DNA of 64,000 bases, taken from the NCBI RefSeq assembly GCF_905147365.1, contig NC_056420.1, positions 9,992,001 to 10,056,000 of the forward strand, read 5' to 3'. This DNA comes from Aricia agestis (Eukaryota; Arthropoda; Insecta; Lepidoptera; Lycaenidae). Position 1 is the first letter of the stretch. Each line of letters opens with the position of its first letter. The notes under the pieces were generated by a model that was not told where the DNA came from, ran no database searches, and saw only the letters and a program-made list of their open reading frames with translations. The position numbers were made by a program, and so were the translations under genes. Shown piece by piece: positions 55,516-64,000 of the stretch.

Positions 55516-57351
55516 GCTTGACCACAAATAGTTCGATCTCAAAGAACACCAGCCCGAAATATAGATGGCGTTGTATCAAGGGTACTGTAAACTCTGGACG
55601 AGAGTTAATATTCCTGATAGTATAACCAACGGGTCGTCGATACTAGAAACCCTTCAATGATTTTAAAGGCCTCCATCCCAAATAACTGGTATAAACTGGT
55701 TTTAATGGGGGTTTCCTAAATAATTTGTTTCTATGAACAATCGCAAGTGACCATCCATAAATATGTTGTAACTTGTATGTAGGTGGTCCAATTTTTTTTA
55801 ATATTTTTCTTAAGTGGTATGGTAAATAGTCATGTCCTCCTTTTAGGTAGGTACTACTGTCGTTCTTTACCTGCTAATCATTGCCAAATAAAGTTCAACT
55901 TAAAATAAATTAGTTTAAAAGTAAAGGGAAGAAAACTGGTGAACGTTGGTAAGTTTGGTTTACAGTTAAAATGCATAAGAATGGTGTGTAATGTGGGTCA
56001 GGAGGCTTGCACATGAGTAACTGTGACATCACCCCCGTTTCTACCCTATAATACTTAAATTTAACCTCGAAAATGAACTCTAAGCTTTCACCTCAAGGTT
56101 GCAATTGCAGCAAGCTAGCTATGCACTTAATACGTTGTACAACGCGACTTTTTGATAACGTCACAACGATATCGCGTTTACGGTGTTCGATCGATATTCT
56201 TACTTCGGGTGTTTTCGGGAAACGTCGGGTGTTTCCGCGCCGCGGCACGTGTGAATTACGCAATAATGATTTCGACGAGCTCATTGACAAGGTGGCGATG
56301 ATGGCCAAACCTTCGTCCACCTTTCTTGGCTTCATTGATAAAGTTTATACTAATTTGAAGTCTCCCTTATGTAATAGAATTAACCAAAGTTGTACCTGGT
56401 GGTCTTTCTCTGCATCTGAACGATTATCGCACTCGTAGCGCGTAGGTATTAGAAAGACTTAAAATATATCCTTCACGTGCCAGCTCCAATTTGCTGTCAA
56501 AATATTCTGGGGATATTCTTCAGCCCGCCCGCATTTTACAGCAAACACTTCCCGGTTTACAGCCTCCAATTCCAATGAGCTCGCGTGCTGGTTGAATGAT
56601 GATGAGCGCCAAAATACTCAAAAATCTTGTAAAGGACATAAAAAAAATTTTATGCTTGGCTATGGTTACTAGAGACTAAAATTATACTAGCTAGTTAAGC
56701 TGCATGATCAGGTTTTAGCATAAACATGAAAATCTATGCTGACTGAATATCGTGTCAGTGCAACAGACTTCTAATATTCTGTGTCAGTAGCACTAGCCTA
56801 AACTAAACTTATAAAGCTGAATACTTTGTTTGTTTGAACGTGCTAATCGCTCGAACTACTGGACCTACTTTTACCTATGTAATTTAATGTCACTGATATA
56901 GAGTAGAAAAAGGAAGGAAGGAAACTGGATAGGCTACTTTTTGCGGGAAAATTTACACTTTCTTCGAATTCCTTATTTACGCGGACGGAGCCGTGCTGAA
57001 ATGTGTATACTATGGTATAATATAAGCACTGCTTGCTAGTTTAAGTTTTTCATGTGTCCGCAACAAAGAAAATGCCTACCTCTGATACCTTCGTCGCTGT
57101 CGTAGTTCAAAACAATGCTTTTGACAAGCTTCTAGCTAATAACGAATTGAGTTATGAGTAGTTAACTGTAACTTTAAGTCTCGCGTATTTATTATCAATG
57201 GACTGTACCTACACTGGAGATTATACATAGAGTTTCTGTCCCTCGTTTTGTTTAGCTCATATTGAATTCGACAGAAGACAAAGACTGATTTGAAAAATAA
57301 ATATATTGCTTATCACAGCAAACTATTATCGTACAAGAAAAGAAGATGTAC
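55516..57351. other. Intergenic stretch with repeat fragments
   Basis: No gene recognised. 56813-57010 carries the GAACGTGCTAATCGCTCGAA repeat ending in a GCGGACGGAGCCGTGC segment. The 121-codon ORF at 56073 has no recognisable domain and does not continue across splice sites that I can identify. Confidence 0.4.
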
Positions 57352-57496
57352 AGGTTGTTAGCGTGAACACCGTTATCCTTAAAACCATCAAATGAGCCTG
57401 TCAAAATGAACAACTTTTTCTATGAGAACAATGCTGGGAATTAAATGATTATAAAACTATGAAAAACACAAATAATACTAATAATAGAGTCGTACT

Positions 57497-58372
57497 ATGA
57501 TTTTGCAAGCTATAATAAGGGTAGTGCATTCTCACATTGCTAATCTAGCAGGTAGGCTCAGTTCTGCAGCATATGCAGTCAGAAAAATTAGAGAAATTTC
57601 TGACGAAGACAAGGCACGATTAGTATATTTTAGTTATTTTCATAGTAGGATGTCATATGGAATCCTTTTATGGGGAAACGCTGCCGACATTAATATAATA
57701 TTTGTGCTGCAGAAGCGAGCCATACGTTCTATTTATAAAATGTCTGCTTTAGAATCTCTGAGAGATAAATTTAAAGAAATTGGTATTCTAACTGTTGCTT
57801 CTCAATACATTTTGGACAATGTAATATATGTTAGAAAAAATATAAATAAATTTAAAGTTAAAAGTGACATTCACTGTAGAAATACTAGAAATAAGCACAA
57901 GCTGGACATGCCAGTGATCAGACTTAGTAAAGTCAGTAAATCTTTTAAAGGTCAAACGCCTTTACAATAAAATCCCAGAAAACGTTCAAAATCTTTCCAT
58001 CAATAAATTTAAAAAAGTAGTCAACAAGCGTTTGTGTGCCAAAGCTTATTATAATATGGTCAATGATTTCATAGAAGATGGCACATCTTGGTAGTAGGAT
58101 AGCTTCTTGCAAGGCTACTTCTACATTACTCGTATTATATTACTTACAATTATGTATGTTAACATTGTATATAATATTAAGTTACAAAATTGTAAACTTT
58201 ATTTTAAAAAGAACAATTTTTCTCTCACTTTTTTGGTAAAAAGTGGGACCCGTGCGAGTTTCTTACGCCGGTTCTTCTCGCCGGGGTAGTTCCCGAACCA
58301 GTGGTAGGCATCAGGTAGAATTCTGAAATGAAATTTGATTCAAATTTACTCAGAAATAAAACATTTTTTATT
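57497..58372 (+). mobile_element. LINE 3' fragment (reverse transcriptase C-terminus and 3' UTR)
   Basis: An open stretch of 157 codons encodes YGILLWGNAADINIIFVLQK and RAIRSIYKM, a well-known end of lepidopteran non-LTR reverse transcriptases, through NKFKVKSDIH. A frameshift near 57960 continues into FKKVVNKRLCAKAYYN and DGTSW before the stop. A 3' UTR with GTTTCTTACGCCGGTTCTTC follows. A different family from the 17.8/53.4-kb LINEs. Confidence 0.8.
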
Positions 58373-58584
58373 TTATTTATTTTAGTGACGATGATGATGA
58401 TTATTCTTATGAACAATAAGTTGTCCTAAGTTCTTGAAACAACGTCGAAATCTCCAAACATGTACCTATCTATGGGGAGGCCGGAGATCTGTATCTATCC
58501 AAAAGCACCATAGTAATATGTTCAATTTAAATTGAAATACTTCAGCTGAATCGTTATCACAAAGTCATCCAGATAAATTGTGGT

Positions 58585-58830
58585 TTTTAGTATAAATAGC
58601 GAGGAATTCCCTCGATTTCTTATGGATCCCATCATAAAGTTACCACTTTTATGAACATGGTACCAAATTCGGATTATACCCTTATACAATAGCAAAAAAA
58701 ATCTTGAAAATCTGTCAACAGACGGCGAAGTGATCGTTCAACTATCTCTTATCTCTCATACAAAAAAATATATTATATATACAGACGAACATAATATAAC
58801 CTCCTCCTTTTTGGAAGTCAGTTAAAAAAA
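58585..58830. repeat. Dispersed repeat related to 4.7 and 25.6 kb
   Basis: GGAATTCCCTCGATTTCTTA, TACCACTTTTATGAACATGG and CCTCCTCCTTTTTGGAAGTC recur in altered form at 4680-4860, 5150-5320 and (inverse) 25620-25850. Confidence 0.55.
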
Positions 58831-58985
58831 TGCCATCTTCATAACCATACAAATTGGCAATTTGTATGAGTATGACGACGGATTTTTTTGAGTTCCCAGC
58901 ATTGTTCTCATAGAAAAAGTTGTTCATTTTCACGGGCTCATTTGATGGTTTTAAGGATAACGATGTTCACCCGAACAACCTGTAT

Positions 58986-60484
58986 AAGATGCCAACTTCT
59001 CTCGTATTTTGCCCCGATTTTATGGAACGGAAAGCTAGGTCATCCAGACGCCATAGTACGCAATAGTGCGGTCTATAACCTTATTTCCAAACCTAGATTC
59101 ACTAAATGGAGCAGTGCTGAGACTGCCATATTCATGCAAATTACACTCTCAATGTGGTTAGTAGGTTCATTGTAAGTGTTCATTGTAAGGGAGGATGAAG
59201 ATCAAAATATGAATATCGTTCAAAAACTGCCCTTAAAGGTGGCTTTCGAATCTTTGCCGCGAGCGACCGCGACCACATTGCTTCATTGCGTTGCGTGGCG
59301 TTATTGCAACGGCTTAACGACTTGATGCATCTGCGTTGCGTTCATGTTGCGAAAACGCAATAAATGATATCACGCTCATGCTAAAACATTGCACCAATGG
59401 GCATTGTCCAAAAATAATCACATGTACTTTTTTTCGTTAAAATAGGGTATTTTAAGAATATAAATTAAATAATTTTGGAATTCATTGGCTAGTTTTTTCT
59501 CAATAAATTTTTAAAGTTTCGCTCTGACGTCATCATCGGCGGCCAATAATTGACCTCTGCAGTATGTTTTTTCCTTTTAATCTTATTTATAATGGCTGGT
59601 TCGTCAAATGCAAGTTCTCATTATGTGAAAGCTGATACAAGAAGCTTACCAAAAGTTCGAAACGTAATGTTGGTCGAATTTATTGCTAATTTAACGCCAT
59701 TGAATGTCAAACAAAGGTTAAACATATTTGTTCAAAAATATAAGTAACTAATGGGTATTTTTTCGTTTATATACAGAAAAACGATGACTGACCTAATAAG
59801 GTCGAGGAATACCTCGAAATGTTTTTGTAATGAGCAAAATTAAAAAAAAAAATGGACAATCCCGGCCACAACGGTCCAATCAATGCACCCAGGAGATTCG
59901 GCAGTGCTTCGTTTAATCGTCGTCGGTTAAAAGTTGAAACATCGCATATTTTGATTTATTTGATGTGATAGCGGCAACAGAAATACATTATTTGGGAATA
60001 AACATGGACTAAACAACAACAGGGAACAAACGGGACCCAAAGGATCCACTGTGATTATAGCTGGTACATAATATAATGTACATACGTGGGTGCATGGCCG
60101 TGCGTGTAAGTTAGTGCGTTCAGAGCTAGAGCACAGGATTATTAAACACTACTCAGATTATTAAACTAGCTTACTTTCGTAAGCTAGAGCGAGGGTTTTC
60201 ATGACAACGATGTACATAGTATTAAAGCTTCTGTCAGATGTTAGCACATTCCTAGCGAAATCAAACCCACGTCCTCCGAGTCGAGAGCGTCTTTAAACGG
60301 TAGGAACTATTAAAAATAAATTAAACAAAAGAAATCTAAAGCAAAAACCAATTCTACCACGTCAGGAAGGAGTTAATTAACTTTTTAATCCGTATGGCGC
60401 AAAAGTTTTATTGTTACTGGTCTTTAAATTATGTAAGAATTGTACAAATGACCTCATTAAATATTAAAAAAGTTCAAAACAGTT
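58986..60484. other. Intergenic stretch, nothing firmly recognised
   Basis: A 51-codon frame from ATG 59592 (MAGSSNASSHYVKADTRSLP, stop at 59745) has a KADTRSLPKV segment that resembles the N-termini of some insect transposon-linked proteins, but it is too short to assign. A GCGGCAACAGAAATACATTA repeat piece is at about 59970. Confidence 0.3.
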
Positions 60485-60560
60485 TTTCCGCGGGATTTGA
60501 ACCCCCGTCTGCTACCCCGAGCTACTATCACGTACACCACTGGGCCAGCGTCTCGATAAT
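60485..60560 (-). repeat. tRNA-like sequence (SINE head or tRNA relic)
   Basis: On the minus strand GCTGGCCCAGTGGTGTACG resembles an A box and GGGGGTTCAAATCCCGC a B box at tRNA spacing. The acceptor stem does not pair, so it is not a working tRNA. Confidence 0.5.
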
Positions 60561-60603
60561 TTCGGGGAAAGTTTACCTCTTTGTTCGAAAAGTCGATACC
60601 GAG

Positions 60604-61070
60604 ATTAGGTAAGACGGCGGTTTACGCGTCCACCAGGATCGTAAATAGCGGGGGGCTCGGCTAAAAACGTCCGAGGACTAGGCCAGTGCAATAATTGCAG
60701 CCGGCCGGGCCCGATCGATGGGAGGGTATTTACCTCGCCGGGCGAAAATAATCCGGGTGCCGGTGATGTCAGAGCGGCGGCAGCGCGCCTGCGCAGACGG
60801 CGGCAGCGTAAAAATGTGTGGATGCGCTTTCGAAGCCTTATTACGATCCGAGCCGAGCGAGCTTTCGTCCGCGCCGCGAGTGCTTCTGTGTGACAGTGCG
60901 ATATCCGTGCCGGCCGTTGGCATGGCCGGGCCGTAGATGGCTGATGGGCGTCGCGCGGGGGGCTATGGCGGGCGGCCGGTGAGGCGCCGGCCCCGCCGAC
61001 CGGCCCGAGCGGCCGGGGCGAGCGCCCCACCATGTCCTTGCTCAGCGTCACAGGTAATGCCTCAACTGAC
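60604..61070 (+). promoter_or_regulatory. CpG-rich block, possible promoter and first exon
   Basis: About 470 bp is strongly GC- and CpG-rich (GGCGGCAGC, GCGCGCCTGCGC, CCGGCCGGGCC) in a region otherwise very AT-rich and full of repeats. It has no repeat signatures. Such blocks in insects usually mark a promoter and leader exon. Reading direction is suggested by the splice donor at 61054. Confidence 0.45.
61032..61053 (+). CDS. Possible first coding exon of a gene extending to the right
   Basis: CCACCATGTCC gives a good initiation context; MSLLSVT follows and is cut by the donor ACAG|GTAATG in phase 1. An upstream ATG at 60937 opens a different frame (MADGRRAGGYGG) that would meet the same donor in phase 0. 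No downstream exon is visible before 64000, so this is a weak prediction. Confidence 0.25.
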
Positions 61071-62027
61071 GGCCCCACACAACCGTCCGACATCCAACCG
61101 CATTCGACGAAACGAGACCTATGCTCCCAGACTTTTAGAAGCACCAGATTTCTAGAGGCTCTATGCTCCTGAATTAACAGGCACCAGATTTTGTGTAGTC
61201 AATGTTGAGTAATCAAGATTATGCCATGGTCCAGTTCTGTCGAATGTCAGACACAAAACATAATATAACAACAAAGTAAAACATAATCATTACATTTTAG
61301 CACAATAACAAATTCAGTCACAGTTTTATTCATCGTGCTCGGAATTATCGACCACATAATGGGTTAGGTTAGGTTAGTTTCTGACTGAGTAAACAAATAA
61401 TGATCTTATCGCGATACGCAAAAAGTATTACATTATGTATTAAACATTAGTTATCGCGTCAGAATTTTCATTCCCAACATTTTCACGTCATTTTCCCGCC
61501 AGATTTCGTCGCTACTCCGTAGCTTTCATCGATTCTTGTTACTTTTAGGTGTAGTGTACACTAGAGTCACAGTTTACTGTGTGTAAAATATTGTATGTCA
61601 CGACTTATTGTAACTATGTTAAATATTGTATGTCATATTTTGTTAATATTACACGTAATACACATAACTAATGTTATTTCACTGTTTTACTGTATTTTGA
61701 TGTTTTATGAACATGAAGATAATAACAACCTAAAATATGTGTTTAATAATAATAATAATTCTAATTATAACTTTATTTTATCGATTGACATAATGTGTAC
61801 ATGTTATTAATATCAATAACATGTCATCAATAACATCAATACAAGCATAAACGTCTAAATACTTACAAACTTTCATATAACAACTTCAATTACTTATAAT
61901 ATGAAGCATATAAATAGCTCGGTATAGTAATATGTAGCTACTTTACATTCTTTTGACAAACTCACAAGTATTGGTCGATAAGTAGGTCATAAACGAAGAC
62001 GTGAGTGGATGAAGTGGGTAAATAACA
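61071..62027. other. AT-rich stretch, nothing recognised
   Basis: Possibly the start of a long intron if 61032-61053 is a real exon. No coding frame and no clear repeat ends. Confidence 0.4.
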
Positions 62028-62035
62028 TTTTACAA

Positions 62036-62596
62036 CAGAGTTTCTCAAACTTTCGGCTCCACGAACCCTTGTTAAAATGTCCAGTGACAGCGAACCCCTT
62101 ACTGACTACTTAAATAAATTCGTAGTTTTTATTGGAATAAAAGGTAACACATAAAGTGCGAAACGTCTTTCTAATATTAATGTGATGGGTGTGCTTATTT
62201 CATGTCGTAAATAGATTCAATGTTAGGAGTAATTTTGGACAATTTTAACCTTAATTTTGACTCGGTATCAAGTCGATTTGTGTATTTAGTTTTTATTATG
62301 AGTCATGACCGTGTGAAAACCTACTCTCACATAAGTATATTGTAGCAAAGGGTAAAAGGAAATTCATTGCTTTGCATGAGTGTTCAAAATACTTTACTTT
62401 GCCTGTCTAAAATCTATCAAAGACATCATTTTGAAATCAGCTTGAAGAGTTTCATCTACGGACATTTCTCGTTCGTAAAACTAGAAATTATGCCAGCCAG
62501 TTATCATTTTACATTGCGTAAATCTTATCGCGAACCCCCTGTCGTCGAATGGCGAATCCCTAGAGGGGTTCGCTTACGCCACTTTGAGAAACCCTG
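62036..62596. mobile_element. Non-autonomous hAT element, 561 bp, with 8-bp target duplication
   Basis: CAGAGTTTCTCAAACTTT and the imperfect inverse CACTTTGAGAAACCCTG mark the ends; TTTTACAA flanks both (62028-62035 and 62597-62604). Subterminal GCGAACCCC segments face each other. No transposase ORF. Confidence 0.85.
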
Positions 62597-63096
62597 TTTT
62601 ACAACATAAGAGCAATTTCTCTTTTTTCCTTTATAATTTTAACAGACCTTTTAATGTACCTACTTCATCATGCTTATAAATCTTATAATACATCTAAACA
62701 TAGAATCCACATTTTTTTAATTTCAAATTATTTTCGCGGTTCTAAAAGCCTCTGTTTATGCAAAAAACTACAGTTTAAATTATTAGTTACCTACTTCATC
62801 CACTTACGTCTTCAAACACGTTGCGTGCTCCATATCTTTGATATTTCTCAAAGGTTTACTGAGCTTAATATTAAGATTTAGTAAGTCGACTATAGCTAGT
62901 TTATGATCAATGTATTATGGCTCGGTGGTTATAAAACAAATTGAATTTAATTTTAGCCTCTTACCAGACTAAAATAATTTTATACGCGTTTTTAGTGCTG
63001 TGATTTTGTTACTATGTATAGGTTAACTTTTTTAACAGCGTAAGTACTTTATGTACAATTTTATAATTATACGATTGTTTAAAGTTTTATTCATTT

Positions 63097-63462
63097 AGGG
63101 TGGATTGCACCAGAGGCGTGGTTAAAGTTAAAGTTATGGTCAAAGTTTTGGTTACAGTTAAGGCTAACTTTAACTTTCACCTTAACTTGGACCACAGATT
63201 TTGACAGATGACAACTGGTCTGACAAGGCTATAAATGAACGTGGGCGGAGGCGCTGCTGGTAAAGAAGAACTGTCAAAAATGGCGTTATAATGACAGTGT
63301 TAGTTCTTTTTTTCGCCACGTGCACTTAAAGCCTTGTCGAGCTCTATGGTTATGGTTAAATATTGCGTCCATTTTTGACTTTAACAAAAGATTTGACATT
63401 TTGCATTGTAGTTAAAGTTAAAGTTACAGTTATAGCTAAAGTAAGTTGGTGCAACCCACCCT
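63097..63462. mobile_element. MITE with GGGTGGATTGCACCA termini, split by another MITE
   Basis: AGGGTGGATTGCACCAGAGG and GTTGGTGCAACCCACCCT are inverse; the interior is GTTAAAGTTAAAGTTA-like. It is the reverse-orientation relative of the 11813 element and carries a 130-bp insert (63215-63345). Confidence 0.75.
63215..63345. mobile_element. CGACAAGGC-family MITE nested in the preceding MITE
   Basis: CTGACAAGGCTATAAATGAA and the inverse of AAAGCCTTGTCGAGC mark the ends; the core GGCGCTGCTGGTAAAG is intact. Sequence on both sides belongs to the outer element. Confidence 0.7.
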
Positions 63463-64000
63463 TAATTTATTAGACTACTTCGTGTATATTACTCCATATA
63501 GAAAATAATATAAACTAGAAATAAAGAGTAAGAATATTTTTTAGTATTTTATTGAGAATTTTTTTACACCTATTTTCCGTGGTTGGGTTTGCTGTTCTTT
63601 TATCAAAATGTGTAGTTTTTAATTTTTTATATCAATTTTCTAGTCTTAGTTTAGCAGTTCTTATCGTTAATTCATGATACGTGCATACTTATAGTAAGCT
63701 TACTTACTAAAATCTGTTGTACACTAAAATCCCATATATCTTATATGATAATAGAAACAACTTTTAAGTACTAAGTACGTATGAGTTAAGTACAAAATAT
63801 ACATTAATGGCTATGCATTGGAGCCAACCACCACTTATATCATCTGTATTTTATACGAATTGTTCAAGAGTCACTGCAATCTAGGCCTCCTCCAAAAAAG
63901 AACATAAAACCCTACAATAACAAATATGCATTGGATTCTTACCACTTGAGTATTTTATACAAATTGCTCTCGGCTCGCAGGCCAGTTTCTTCCAAAAAAG
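63463..64000. other. AT-rich end of the window
   Basis: No gene. Near the end CTCCAAAAAAG (about 63890) and CTTCCAAAAAAG (63989) recur, each after TTTTATACGAATTG/TTTTATACAAATTG, hinting at a short tandem repeat cut by the window edge. Confidence 0.4.

Larger units (their letters stand above)
57352..58985. mobile_element. TIR element, 1.6 kb, with about 90-bp terminal repeats
   Basis: TACAGGTTGTTAGCGTGAAC through AAAACCATCAAATGAGCC and ATGAACAACTTTTTCTATGA to CAATGCTGG is repeated in inverse at 58893-58985. TA lies at the outer edge of both ends. The interior contains a truncated LINE (57497-58372) and a dispersed repeat. The interior was probably inserted later between the arms. Confidence 0.6.

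Noticed and set aside
56073..56438. 121-codon plus-strand ORF and its 80-codon minus-strand shadow
   Set aside because: No recognisable domain, no start or splice context, and it sits among repeat fragments. A protein search could reopen it.
59550..59747. Small ORF with a KADTRSLPKV segment
   Set aside because: Only 51 codons from the internal ATG; similarity to transposon-linked N-termini is an impression that cannot be tested here.
60605..61144. 179-codon minus-strand ORF in the CpG-rich block
   Set aside because: Rich in Arg, Pro, Ala and Ser with no domain. Long frames are expected by chance in GC-rich DNA, and the splice donor and initiation context favour the plus strand.

Overview
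This window is eukaryotic and almost certainly from a lepidopteran insect. It is AT-rich, with short GC-rich coding exons separated by long introns and GT-AG splice sites throughout. Its intergenic and intronic DNA is crowded with repeats of the kind found in moth and butterfly genomes: hAT and TA-target MITEs, tRNA-headed SINEs, fragments of CR1/Jockey-type non-LTR elements, and foldback elements. There are no bacterial operons, CRISPR arrays or functional tRNA genes.

Layout. (1) 1-316 is the last intron and last coding exon of endophilin A (C-terminal half of its SH3 domain), followed by about 2.9 kb of largely unique sequence that probably includes the 3' UTR. (2) 4.0-5.5 kb is repeats and a 469-bp tandem duplication. 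(3) 5625-8138, minus strand, is an intronless polyubiquitin ORF of 11 identical units plus one extra Ile, with a 5' UTR intron and a TATA box upstream. (4) 8.5-14.3 kb is intergenic: nested hAT elements and MITEs, plus a decayed THAP-domain gene. (5) 14907-39932, plus strand, is a complete RasGAP gene (vap, the RASA1 orthologue) assembled here from 19 coding exons. The phases join cleanly to give 932 residues in the order SH2-SH3-SH2-PH-C2-RasGAP. (6) 40-50.7 kb is intergenic and dominated by MITEs and foldback repeats. (7) 50741-52317, plus strand, is a three-exon gene for a PTAR1/tempura protein of 444 residues. (8) 53.4-59 kb holds two degenerate LINE fragments, one split by a hAT element. 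(9) 60.6-61.07 kb is an isolated CpG-rich block with a possible first exon of a plus-strand gene. The rest, to 64 kb, is repeats (another hAT and a nested MITE pair).

The genes are functionally independent housekeeping and signalling genes: synaptic vesicle endocytosis, ubiquitin supply, Ras down-regulation and Rab prenylation. I found no new multi-gene system. The most unusual points are a partial, frame-preserving duplicate of a vap RasGAP exon lying in the following intron; mobile elements within about 10-70 nt of many vap splice sites; a two-unit higher-order pattern in the polyubiquitin array; five hAT-type elements with exact 8-bp target duplications readable in the sequence; and several element-in-element nests that give relative insertion order.
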